Shown piece by piece: positions 7,445 through 14,416 of a stretch of DNA of 64,000 bases. The DNA is taken from the NCBI GenBank assembly GCA_031216755.1, contig JARUHG010000001.1, forward strand, positions 744,001-808,000, given 5' to 3'. The notes below the pieces were generated by a model that was not told the origin of the DNA, ran no database searches, and saw only the letters and a list, made by a program, of their open reading frames with translations. Made by a program: the position numbers and the translations under genes. The DNA is from Lysobacter arvi (GTDB lineage: Bacteria > Pseudomonadota > Gammaproteobacteria > Xanthomonadales > Xanthomonadaceae). How positions within the stretch are numbered: position 1 is the stretch's first letter; the number at the start of each line of letters is the position of its first letter.

Positions 7445-9850
7445 TCATGCCTTTCGCGCGGCGCGTGGCGCGCCGAAAACCTGATGCACTGCCTGGATCG
7501 TGGTCGGCTTGACGAGGTGGAAGTCGAACCCCGCTTCCATCGCCCGGCGGCGGTCGTCTTCCTGTCCGAAGCCAGTGAGCGCCACCAGCAATGGGCTCGG
7601 GCCCCAGCGTTCGCGGATGCGCCGCGCCAGTCCGTAGCCGTCCATGCCGGGCATCGCAATGTCGACGAACGCAACTTCTGGCGCGAACTCCCTCCACGCC
7701 TCCAATGCGGCGGCGCCGTCGTAGACGGCGCGCGCATCCTGCCCCATGAACTGGAGCATGAGCACGAGCGTGTCCGCCGACGATTGCACGTCGTCGACGA
7801 CGAGCACGCGACGTGTCGGCAACAACGGGAGAACGCGATCGTCCGCTGGCACCGCCTCGACGGCGGGTCCGGCGGCCACGGGCAGGCGCACGATGAACTC
7901 GCTTCCCTGCCCCGGCCCCTCGCTGCGCGCTTCCACGGTTCCGTCGTGCAGCGCCACCAGGGTTTCCACGAGCGTCAGGCCGATGCCCAGGCCGCCGTGC
8001 GCGCGTCCCAGCGTCTGGTCCGCCTGCGCGAACATCTCGAATACCTCGCGCAGCATGTCGCGCGGAATGCCGGATCCGTTGTCGCGGATGCTCACCACCG
8101 CAGCATCGCCTTCCTGCTTCGCCTTCAGCACGATGCGACCACCGCGCCCGGTGAACTTCGCGGCGTTGTGGAGCAGGTTGCCGAACACCTGGACAAGCCG
8201 GCCCAGATCCGCATCCACGTACAGCGGCTGGGCGGGAAGCTCGACATGCAACGCATGGCGGTAGCTTTCGATGAACGGTTGCATGGCTTCGACGGCACTG
8301 CGGATCGGAGTCGAGAGGTCGAGCCGTTCCCTGCGCAGCTCGATCTTGCCGCGCGTGATGCGCGAGACGTCCAGCAGGTCGTCGATCAGGCGGATCATCT
8401 GACGCACCTGCCGCTCCATCATCTCGCGCAGCCGGCGGGCTTCCTCGGGATCGCGCTCCAGTCGCGGCCAGACCTGCAGCGCGTTGGAAATCGGCGCCAG
8501 CGGATTGCGCAGTTCATGCGCGAGCGTCGCCAGGAACTGGTCCTTCCGCCGACTCGCCTCCTCCACGGCCTCCTCGGCCCGCTTGCGAGCGTCGATATCG
8601 AACACGACGCCGACCATGCCGGCGTATTCGCCCGTTTCCGAATACCACGGACGCCCGAGATCCATCACCCATCGATACGACCCGTCGGCCGTACGCAGCC
8701 GGTACTCCATGCTCAGGTACGTACGCGTGCGGTTGGCTTCGAGGAACAGCCTTCGCGCGTGTTCCTGGTCGTCGGGATGCATCGCCGTCGTCCAACCCAG
8801 CCCAAGTGCCTCCTGCTCGGTCTGGCCGGTGAATTCGTACCACTGGTGCGACAGGAACGTGCATGCACCGAGGGGATCGGTCAACCAGAGCGACGCCGGC
8901 GATGCGTCGGCCATCAGCCGGAAGCGCGCTTCGTTCGCGCGCAGCACTTCTTCGGCGAGCCGGCTCTCGGTCACGTCGGCCACCGTACCGGCGAAGCTCG
9001 CAACGAAACGCGACGCGCCCCGGCCTTCGAACGTCGGAATGCCGCGCGCTTCCAGCCAGCGCACGGTACCGTCGCGCCGCATGATCCGGTACTGGACCGC
9101 GTAAGGCTCCGGCTCGGTCGGCTGCGTCGCCGCCTGGACCGCGGCCCACAGGCGCGGCGCATCGTCCGGATGCAGCAATCGGCTGATCTCGTCGACGTGG
9201 CGCGGCCCGCTTCCGTCGAGTCCGTAGATCTGCCCGTATCGCTCGTCGTGCGTGACGACGCCGGTGGCCGGATCGTATTGCCACCAGCCCAGCCTCGCCG
9301 CGTCCAATGCCAACTGACGCTGCTCCGCCAGCGATGCCAGCCGCTGCGTCTGCGCCTCGCGTGCGGCTTCGGCGACCACGCTGCGGGTGGTTTCGGTGCA
9401 TACGCAGTACATGCCGGAAATCGTGCCGTCTTCGTCCGCGACCGGCGAGTACGAGAAGGTGAACCACGTCTGCTCGTCGTAGCCTCTGCGGCTCATGACC
9501 AGCGGGAAGTTCTCCACGTAGGTCGCCTCGCCACGCAATGCGCGTTGTGCGAGCGGACCCACGTCGTCCCAGATTTCCGACCAGATGTCCTCGAACGGAC
9601 GCCCCAGCGCGGCAGGGTGCTTGGCGCCAAGGATCTCGGCATAGGCGTCGTTGTAAAGGAATCCCAGCCGCGGTCCCCACGCGACGAACATGGGGAAACT
9701 GGACCTCAGCAGCAGGCTCACGACGTTGCGCAGCGTCTGTGGCCACTGATGGGGCACACCGAGCGGCGAACCGCTCCAGTCGTGGCCACGCATCATGGCC
9801 GCCATACTGCAGGGCGCATCGAGGAAGCCAAGTTTCGCGCCTGAAGACAT
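7445..9850 (-). CDS. Hybrid sensor histidine kinase with three PAS domains and a receiver
   Basis: The 801-residue soluble kinase has no membrane segment. In order, it has three PAS-type sensor domains (about residues 15-150, 175-300 and 305-430). A HisKA dimerisation domain follows with the phospho-acceptor in LATLAHELRNPL. The HATPase domain has its N-box in FGNLLHNAAKF and G-boxes DNGSGIP and GGLGIGLTL. A C-terminal receiver starts VLVVDDVQSSADT with acceptor Asp in FVDIAMPG and Lys in LVKPT. The start at 9850 (MSSGAKLGFLD) was chosen over an upstream open frame lacking typical codon use. It stands alone with no adjacent regulator gene, so its receiver probably passes phosphate to a distant partner. 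Confidence 0.92.
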   Translation of the reverse strand: MSSGAKLGFLDAPCSMAAMMRGHDWSGSPLGVPHQWPQTLRNVVSLLLRSSFPMFVAWGPRLGFLYNDAYAEILGAKHPAALGRPFEDIWSEIWDDVGPLAQRALRGEATYVENFPLVMSRRGYDEQTWFTFSYSPVADEDGTISGMYCVCTETTRSVVAEAAREAQTQRLASLAEQRQLALDAARLGWWQYDPATGVVTHDERYGQIYGLDGSGPRHVDEISRLLHPDDAPRLWAAVQAATQPTEPEPYAVQYRIMRRDGTVRWLEARGIPTFEGRGASRFVASFAGTVADVTESRLAEEVLRANEARFRLMADASPASLWLTDPLGACTFLSHQWYEFTGQTEQEALGLGWTTAMHPDDQEHARRLFLEANRTRTYLSMEYRLRTADGSYRWVMDLGRPWYSETGEYAGMVGVVFDIDARKRAEEAVEEASRRKDQFLATLAHELRNPLAPISNALQVWPRLERDPEEARRLREMMERQVRQMIRLIDDLLDVSRITRGKIELRRERLDLSTPIRSAVEAMQPFIESYRHALHVELPAQPLYVDADLGRLVQVFGNLLHNAAKFTGRGGRIVLKAKQEGDAAVVSIRDNGSGIPRDMLREVFEMFAQADQTLGRAHGGLGIGLTLVETLVALHDGTVEARSEGPGQGSEFIVRLPVAAGPAVEAVPADDRVLPLLPTRRVLVVDDVQSSADTLVLMLQFMGQDARAVYDGAAALEAWREFAPEVAFVDIAMPGMDGYGLARRIRERWGPSPLLVALTGFGQEDDRRRAMEAGFDFHLVKPTTIQAVHQVFGAPRAARKA

Positions 9851-10055
9851 CGAGACCACGCTGCACGGAATCGCCGGATTATGGCACCCGGAGCGGGACG
9901 CCCTTTCACGCGAGCGCAGCCAGCTCCACGTTCGACACCGGTGCCACTCGCACCACCGGCAAGCCGCGGTTCGCATGCCGCTGGACGAGATCAGCCGTGC
10001 GTCTTGCTCACAGGGAACACGCCATCGGAGAGCGCCCCGGTGTCAGCGCGGGCAG

Positions 10056-10790
10056 TCAGAATCGACGCTGCCCACCGCCGTAGTTGCCGATGTCGCATTG
10101 CCCCGAGAACCGGGTCGGGCCCTCGATCGTGACGCGACCGGAACGACGGTCGACCGTTACCTGCGGCTTGTTCATGCCGTTGAGTCGATAACCTGCCGAA
10201 ATCTGGTCGGCCCCCACTTTCAGGTTATCCAACTCCCACCAACCGTGATCGCCTCCCGAGTTGATGGGCGGGACGAGACCCTTGCCCAGATGGATGCGGC
10301 CGTGGTCTCCGTAGAGCTCGATCTGGACGTCGCTGGTGAAGCCCTCGGCGGTGCTGTTCAGTTCGTCGTGGGATTTCCACTTCTTCTGCTCGTCGTCCCA
10401 TGCGTACCTGGACTCGGTTTTGACGGAGGGCCGGGTGCCTGCGCCATAGCAGACCAGCACGAGCGAATTGGGGTCTTGCGCGTCCGCGCTCATCGCCGCT
10501 CCCGTCTGACCGCCGCAGTTTGCGGCCGGAACCGGCTCGATCGACGCGTATCGGCCATCCACCGTTGATACCGAGATGCACTGGCGGTTCTTCGGATTCC
10601 ACCAGAAGGTGAAACGTTGATCCCGGACGGTGTTGGAGTCGCGCTGCTCGTAGCCACGGGACATCAACTGAGTCTCGCCGCCGGCCCCCTTCGCGCCCAC
10701 CAGGTCGGTCACGTCGGGTGGCGTCTGAGCGGATGCAGTGAAGCTGAAGGAGACGGCTGCGAGATAGAGCGACAGACGGCGAATACGCAT
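10056..10790 (-). CDS. Exported hypothetical protein, first gene of the repeat-spaced array
   Basis: The 244-residue product has a signal peptide (MRIRRLSLYLAAVSFSFTASA). An N-terminal segment reads DLVGAKGAGGETQLMSRGYE, a form I associate with small exported Xanthomonadaceae proteins. A central part has two cysteines (NRQCISVSTVDGRYASIEPV, PAANCGG), and a hydrophilic C-terminal part contains GDHGRIHLGKG and WWELDNLKVG and ends with a lone Cys (SGQCDIGNYGGG). The last half looks like a beta-rich domain of the kind that binds nucleotides or metals, but I cannot name it. A paired-hairpin repeat lies just upstream at 10802-10881. Its codon use is less G+C-biased than that of neighbours to the left. 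Confidence 0.7.
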   Translation of the reverse strand: MRIRRLSLYLAAVSFSFTASAQTPPDVTDLVGAKGAGGETQLMSRGYEQRDSNTVRDQRFTFWWNPKNRQCISVSTVDGRYASIEPVPAANCGGQTGAAMSADAQDPNSLVLVCYGAGTRPSVKTESRYAWDDEQKKWKSHDELNSTAEGFTSDVQIELYGDHGRIHLGKGLVPPINSGGDHGWWELDNLKVGADQISAGYRLNGMNKPQVTVDRRSGRVTIEGPTRFSGQCDIGNYGGGQRRF

Positions 10791-10801
10791 CGAGGTGGCT
10801 T

Positions 10802-10881
10802 CCGCTTGGGTCGGAAGCGGACATTAGCAGCCCGGCCGCTGGCCGTACTGGCCGAGCGTCCGCTATCGGCCAGAAGCGGAC
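10802..10881 (-). repeat. Paired-hairpin repeat, copy 1
   Basis: Two stem-loops share one core. CCGCTT..AAGCGG lies at 10802-10820, and a second stem, GTCCGCT..AGCGGAC, lies at 10858-10881 with the loop tract ATCGGCCA. They are joined by the conserved ATTAGCAG and a GC-rich spacer. The unit is oriented the same way as copies at 11212, 11963 and 12571. The call of strand is by the direction of the flanking genes. Confidence 0.85.
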
Positions 10882-10909
10882 ATGTCGCGGTCACGCCCCA
10901 TGATCTCGT

Positions 10910-11209
10910 TCACGGCTTGCGGCTAATCAGCTCGATGATCCTCGCATGCCCCACATGGTTCGGGCCTTCCCAGATCGACCAGGATCCGAACTGCAGCAAT
11001 GCGTCCAGATCCTCAAGTCGCGTTATCAGGCGAACCCTTGCCCGCGCCGTTTGTCCGGGATCGATGTGGCCAGTGTCGAAGACGATTCCTCCGAGAAAGA
11101 ACTCGCCTGTCAGGGGGTGCTTGTGGTTAGGTCGATAATCGGACCGTCGTTGCGTAACCGTAGCGAGCAACGCTATCTCGACAACCACCTCAGCAAATCC
11201 GTCCACCAT
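10910..11209 (-). CDS. Small protein resembling EF-Tu domain 3
   Basis: The 99-residue product follows the layout of the C-terminal barrel of elongation factor Tu: an AEVVVEIALL strand, RRSDYRPNHK (like the GYRPQF region), then PGQTARARVRLI, FGSWSIWEG and VGHARIIELI (like the EGGRTVGAG region). It has no GTPase domain, so translation-factor activity is not expected. Stand-alone proteins of this kind are of unknown role. The ATG at 11207-11209 sits only two bases from the end of a paired-hairpin repeat, so that repeat forms the whole 5' untranslated region and replaces a normal ribosome-binding site. Second gene of the cassette-like array. Confidence 0.65.
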   Translation of the reverse strand: MVDGFAEVVVEIALLATVTQRRSDYRPNHKHPLTGEFFLGGIVFDTGHIDPGQTARARVRLITRLEDLDALLQFGSWSIWEGPNHVGHARIIELISRKP

Positions 11210-11211
11210 TG

Positions 11212-11300
11212 AATGTCCGCTTCGGGTCGAAAGCGGACATTAGCAGTCTGGCTGCCGACCGTCCGGCCCGAACGTCCGCTTTTGGCCAGTAGCAGTCATT
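11212..11300 (-). repeat. Paired-hairpin repeat, copy 2
   Basis: The first stem, at 11212-11241, is a perfect AATGTCCGCTT / AAGCGGACATT pair, allowing one unpaired A. The second half at 11271-11300 begins AACGTCCGCTT but its right arm is degenerate (AGCAGTCATT). The tract between them carries AGCAG after the first stem, as in the other copies. It abuts the start codon of the EF-Tu-like gene on one side and overlaps the stop of the next small gene on the other. Confidence 0.88.
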
Positions 11301-11556
11301 CCGAACGCGGGCCAGCATTCGTCGCGCCACCCTGCGATCGCGAGTTTGAGGAGGAAAATCCCCCTGCGCCCCACGCCGCCAGCATCCCGGAAAAAACCAG
11401 CGGTTCATCAACCCAAGTTATGGAGCCAGAAAATCGCCTACTAAAGCGCGCCACCCCCCCGATGATGATTCCGGATACCGCGAGATACAGACAGTAAGAC
11501 CTCCCACGGCTAGCAACATATCCGTGGTTCGCCACACGAGCTTGCTCGCGCTCCAT
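11296..11556 (-). CDS. Hypothetical small membrane protein
   Basis: The 86-residue reading frame starts MEREQARVANHGYVASRGRS. It has two hydrophobic segments, YCLYLAVSGIIIGGVARF and PLVFSGMLAAWGAGGF, separated by a basic/aromatic loop, and a Ser-rich tail. The stop codon lies inside the neighbouring repeat. Local base composition looks lower in G+C than the rest of the window. I do not recognise a family. Support is moderate: two membrane segments and placement between repeats in the same order as the other array genes. Confidence 0.45.
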   Translation of the reverse strand: MEREQARVANHGYVASRGRSYCLYLAVSGIIIGGVARFSRRFSGSITWVDEPLVFSGMLAAWGAGGFSSSNSRSQGGATNAGPRSE

Positions 11557-11600
11557 TTCGGGCCTAGTGCGCCAGATCACGCGGCTCCTCCGTCGAGATC

Positions 11601-11615
11601 GAACGTCCGCTTCGG
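11601..11615 (-). repeat. Degenerate fragment of the paired-hairpin repeat
   Basis: The 15 bases GAACGTCCGCTTCGG match the start of copy 4 (12571) before the match breaks off. The fragment falls in the gap between the stop of one small gene (11619) and the start of the next (11556), where a full unit would be expected. Confidence 0.45.
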
Positions 11616-11618
11616 GAG

Positions 11619-11927
11619 TCAGCTCGCGATAGTTCGAAGAAGGGGGATCGCAAGGCAAGCAAGCAACAGCGCAACGAGGATTTGTTGGGCACGGTACTGG
11701 AGCCGGATGGTGATGTGATCCGGGTCCGACAGCTCATGGGTTGCGGGAATCTTCCGCAGGCGCCAGACATTGAGGGCAATCCCTATGGGTGAACCGCCGA
11801 AGCTGACGTTGTCGAGATCCGGATGGGCCAGCCGACCCAACGCTACGGCTTTGCGAACTTTCCTGGCGAGCAAGAAATCGTTCGCTATTACGCCGACGAA
11901 AAGCGCAATGAACAAACTCTCCCACAT
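11619..11927 (-). CDS. Hypothetical small membrane protein
   Basis: The 102-residue product starts MWESLFIALFVGVIANDFLL, an N-terminal membrane segment. A soluble stretch follows (VALGRLAHPDLDNVSFGGSP, then RLRKIPATHELSDPDHITIR), and it ends in a second membrane segment, QILVALLLACLAIPLL. A GGGGGGA tract lies 5 bases before the ATG and can act as ribosome-binding site, supporting this start. No domain recognised. It is the fourth gene of the repeat-spaced array. Confidence 0.6.
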   Translation of the reverse strand: MWESLFIALFVGVIANDFLLARKVRKAVALGRLAHPDLDNVSFGGSPIGIALNVWRLRKIPATHELSDPDHITIRLQYRAQQILVALLLACLAIPLLRTIAS

Positions 11928-11962
11928 GACATCCCCCCCGGGCATCTGCGACTCGACACATC

Positions 11963-12051
11963 GAATGACCGCTATGGGTCGAAAGCGGACATTAGCAGCC
12001 CCGCTGTCCGACGTCCCGCCGAGCGTCCGCTATCGGCCATAAGCAGACATT
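11963..12051 (-). repeat. Paired-hairpin repeat, copy 3
   Basis: The unit has the same length (89 bp) and layout as copy 2. The first stem, ACCGCTATGGGTCGAAAGCGGACATT, ends at 11992 and is followed by AGCAG. The second stem, GCGTCCGCTATCGG..AAGCAGACATT, occupies 12023-12051. Sequence changes on one arm are only partly compensated on the other. Confidence 0.88.
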
Positions 12052-12069
12052 TGCAAGCGACCAATCAGG

Positions 12070-12507
12070 CTACCGGAGCCAGCTATCGGAGTCGGCATCG
12101 TATGGCGCCGGAACTTCCTTGCAGATGGTGAGTTCGTCTGCCCACCAGCCGCCACGCTCCAGGGAGCACACGAACACCGAACTCCCCGGAGAAGACAGCT
12201 GTAGTACTTGGTTGTCAGCGGCGACGAATCCAAGCGACAACTCTTTCCCGACGAGCCCTTCCCACATGGACGTATCCGACACGTCGAAGTCGGAGAGAGC
12301 GGCATCTGGCACATAGTGCGACGCTTCGCTGATGCCAACTGCGTACTGAACTGGCTCCCCTACCCACGACACGAAGCTCCTCAGCCCGCCCTCGAAGGTC
12401 AGCACCAACTCTCCGCCGAAGTCATGCGTCTCACTATTGCGGGCAGCCTCGATGGCTGGCTCCTCGTATTCAAAGAGTCTGTAGCTGACCGAGACGAGCT
12501 TCGGCAT
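12070..12507 (-). CDS. Hypothetical protein, last gene of the repeat-spaced array
   Basis: The 145-residue acidic soluble protein starts MPKLVSVSYRLFEYEEPAIE and contains LVLTFEGGLRSFVSWVGEP, an aromatic-rich MWEGLVGKELSLGFVAADN and a C-terminal GGWWADELTICKEVPAPYD. The pattern of short beta-strands with conserved Trp recalls small immunity-type proteins, but I cannot assign a family. The frame is open 33 codons upstream, but that extension is the translation of the adjacent repeat and is not expected to be coding. No good ribosome-binding site is visible before the chosen ATG. Confidence 0.6.
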   Translation of the reverse strand: MPKLVSVSYRLFEYEEPAIEAARNSETHDFGGELVLTFEGGLRSFVSWVGEPVQYAVGISEASHYVPDAALSDFDVSDTSMWEGLVGKELSLGFVAADNQVLQLSSPGSSVFVCSLERGGWWADELTICKEVPAPYDADSDSWLR

Positions 12508-12570
12508 AGCGGAAACCACACGATGGAGGGGGGCTGTAGGACCGTATACCTGACCCAGCGGCGCAAGGTC

Positions 12571-12660
12571 GAACGTCCGCTTTGGGTCGAAAGCGGACCT
12601 TACCACCGCCGAGCCCGCTTCGCCTGGCCGAAGGTCTGCTGTCGGCCAGGAGCGGATGTT
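12571..12660 (-). repeat. Paired-hairpin repeat, copy 4
   Basis: The first stem at 12571-12601 pairs AACGTCCGCTTT with AAAGCGGACCTT around the loop GGGTCG. The second at 12632-12660 pairs AGGTCTGCT with AGCGGATGTT around GTCGGCCAGG. Divergence from the consensus is greatest in the spacer. The unit closes the array on the side of the hvf cluster. Confidence 0.85.
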
Positions 12661-13028
12661 CGAGTACCGGCGTCAACTGCGGCCGGATAAGTGCACGAGG
12701 CCTGCCCGCTTGCGTCACCACTGCGCCCGCGTGACTGCCCCCTGCTCAAAAGCGAGCCCGCGCCCGATGACGCGATCGACGATCAGGATGGCCGGCCGTT
12801 GGGCCTGCCCTCCGCGCGTGTTGAAGGCCGCGTCGCGGCGCGGCCGTCGGGACTTCCGGATCCGCGCCGGATGGGTTTCCCCTTCGATGGACCGGTTTGT
12901 ATCCAAACGTATCCGCCCGGCGCGCTGACACGTTTTGCCTCGGGCCATGGCCGTGCGCGACACAAGTCCGATACGGGGCGCCGCTGAAATGCGCACCAAC
13001 GCCGATGGCCCAACTTGCAGGAACCACG
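12661..13028. other. Intergenic region upstream of the RiPP cluster
   Basis: No gene is evident in these 368 bp. The stretch contains an imperfect palindrome at 12905-12935 (AAACGT at one end, ACGTTT at the other, 12 of 16 positions paired), which is a candidate operator. It also contains two GTATCC hexamers spaced 10 bp apart (12899 and 12909). An AGGAA ribosome-binding site precedes the DoxX gene. Confidence 0.45.
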
Positions 13029-13706
13029 ATGTCCAGCGCCCCTCCCCTTCGTTCCGCCCTGCCCTTCCTCGCACGCGTGGATGGCGTGGGCCAGTGGCTT
13101 TCGCCGTTGGGTCTGCGCGTGCTGCTTGCGTGGGAGTTCTTCGAAGCCGGTCTCGAGAAACTCCATGGTGCCAACTGGTTCGCCGATCTGGGCGACAAGT
13201 TTCCCCTGCCGTTCTCCCTGCTGAGCGCGAACGTCAACTGGAACGCCGCCATGTGGCTGGAGCTGGCCGGCGGCATCGCGTTGCTCATCGGTCTGGGGAC
13301 GCGTTACGTGTCGGCGGCGTTGTTCGTGCTGACGGTCGTGGCGACCTATGCCGTGCACTGGCCGGCGGACTGGTCCGGCGTGAGCGAGCTGCTGCAGGGT
13401 TATGCGATCACGAACGAAGGCTTCGGCAATTACAAGCTCCCGCTGATCTATCTGGTGATGCTCGTTCCGCTGATGCTCAACGGGGGCGGCCGCCTGAGCC
13501 TGGATCGCCTGCTCGCACGCTGGCACGCATCGCCCGCGCCGTCGAAGGCCGACGCCACCGCGTGGGGCGCCGTCCTGTTCGGAATCGGCGCCACGGTGTC
13601 GATCCTGCTGCCGGTCGCCGGTGGCGCGCTCGCCGTGGCCGGCGCGGGACTGCTCGCCTGGCACCGCGCTCGCGGGTCGTCCGCACGCCCGCTCGTCAAC
13701 GCCTGA
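13029..13706 (+). CDS. hvfX: DoxX-family membrane protein of the copper-RiPP cluster (HvfX-like)
   Basis: The 225-residue membrane protein has the DoxX fold: a first membrane helix with LRVLLAWEFFEAGLEKLHGANWF, followed by LELAGGIALLIGLGTRYVSAA, a helix LFVLTVVATYAVHW, and NYKLPLIYLVMLVPLMLNGGGRLSLDRLL. A further predicted helix pair near the C-terminus (ATVSILLPVAGGALAVAGAG) extends the usual core. DoxX proteins are a standard neighbour in bufferin/oxazolin (hvf or buf) operons, where they are thought to act at the inner membrane. Here the gene lies first, 89 bp before the precursor gene. ATG at 13029 has AGGAA about 8 bp upstream; an upstream open frame in poor codon use was not taken. Confidence 0.85.
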   Translation: MSSAPPLRSALPFLARVDGVGQWLSPLGLRVLLAWEFFEAGLEKLHGANWFADLGDKFPLPFSLLSANVNWNAAMWLELAGGIALLIGLGTRYVSAALFVLTVVATYAVHWPADWSGVSELLQGYAITNEGFGNYKLPLIYLVMLVPLMLNGGGRLSLDRLLARWHASPAPSKADATAWGAVLFGIGATVSILLPVAGGALAVAGAGLLAWHRARGSSARPLVNA

Positions 13707-13795
13707 CCGGCCTTCATCCCTTTCCTTCGCGCTGAATGTGTGGCGCTCAACCCCGCACGGCACACGCCGTGTCTCACTCCACGGAGTACTTCGCA

Positions 13796-14335
13796 ATGTC
13801 CACTTCCAACCCCCGCAACACGATTGGCCTGCTCGGCCTCGCCCTCGCCGGTTTGTCCCTCAGCACCTCCGCGTTCGCCATCGAACCGCTCAGCCAGGGC
13901 TACATGCTGGCCGCCAGCAAGGCCGCGGGCGAAGGCAAGTGCGGTGAAGGCAAATGCGGTGCAAGCGGCGCCAAGGCGTCGAAGACCGCAACCACGTCGA
14001 AGACCGCCGAAGGCAAATGCGGCGAAGGCAAGTGCGGCGCAAGCGAGGCCAAGCCGTCGAAGGCCGGCGCCACGTCGAAAACCGCCGAGGGCAAGTGCGG
14101 CGAAGGCAAGTGCGGCGACGCGTCGTTCGCCAAGACCGACAGCGACGATGACGGCTTCGTGTCGAAGGCCGAGTTCATCGCCGTCGCACCGACCCGCGCC
14201 GGCGACTTCGCGAAGCTCGACGTGTCCGGCGATGGCAAGGTCTCGGAAAAGGAAGCCTACGACTTCCTGAAGGCGACCTACGAAGCCAACGGCAAGACGA
14301 TGCCGGCCGGCCTGTTCTCCCACTTCGGCAAGTGA
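13796..14335 (+). CDS. hvfA: Copper-binding RiPP precursor (bufferin/HvfA type) fused to two EF-hands
   Basis: The 179-residue secreted precursor has a long signal peptide ending near residue 28 (LSLSTSAFA). Six EGKCG motifs follow in three back-to-back pairs at residues 46-55, 72-81 and 98-107, each pair in a 26-residue repeat with a Lys/Ser/Ala/Thr linker. In this family, the MNIO enzyme converts EGKCG cysteines to oxazolone-thioamide copper ligands. Residues 115-126 (DSDDDGFVSKAE) and 142-153 (DVSGDGKVSEKE) are canonical EF-hand loops with acidic ligands at positions 1, 3, 5 and 12, except Ser at position 3 of the second. The C-terminus is short and helical. A GGAG site precedes ATG 13796. 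Calcium binding is inferred from the loops. Confidence 0.92.
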   Translation: MSTSNPRNTIGLLGLALAGLSLSTSAFAIEPLSQGYMLAASKAAGEGKCGEGKCGASGAKASKTATTSKTAEGKCGEGKCGASEAKPSKAGATSKTAEGKCGEGKCGDASFAKTDSDDDGFVSKAEFIAVAPTRAGDFAKLDVSGDGKVSEKEAYDFLKATYEANGKTMPAGLFSHFGK

Positions 14336-14360
14336 TCGCACGACACGTCGCGTGACACCC

Positions 14361-14392
14361 GCGCTCCCTCGTCCCTCCCTGCGAGGGAGCGC
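14361..14392 (+). terminator. Stem-loop between precursor and modifying-enzyme genes
   Basis: GCGCTCCCTCG at 14361-14371 pairs perfectly with CGAGGGAGCGC at 14382-14392 around a 10-base pyrimidine-rich loop. No U-tract follows. Its place, 25 bp after the precursor stop and 24 bp before the enzyme start, suggests an attenuator or mRNA-stabilising hairpin rather than a full terminator. Confidence 0.6.
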
Positions 14393-14416
14393 CCCTCTCC
14401 GAGAAGGACCCCGCGC

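Noticed and set aside
11213-11497. A plus-strand 94-codon frame starting MSASGRKRTLAV
   Set aside because: It begins inside a repeat, and similar RKRTLA-like translations arise at other copies, so it is repeat read-through rather than a gene.
10802-12660. CRISPR array
   Set aside because: The repeats are ~90 bp paired hairpins separated by whole genes of varied length, not short direct repeats with uniform spacers, and no cas gene is present.
10802-12660. Integron attC sites
   Set aside because: Neither arm of the repeats shows the GTTRRRY core or its complement, and no integrase gene lies in the window. The array resemblance is kept only as a structural analogy.
12899-12914. Two GTATCC hexamers as an ECF sigma-factor promoter
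   Set aside because: The hexamers lack a matching -10 element at a standard distance, so they are noted only as part of the upstream region.
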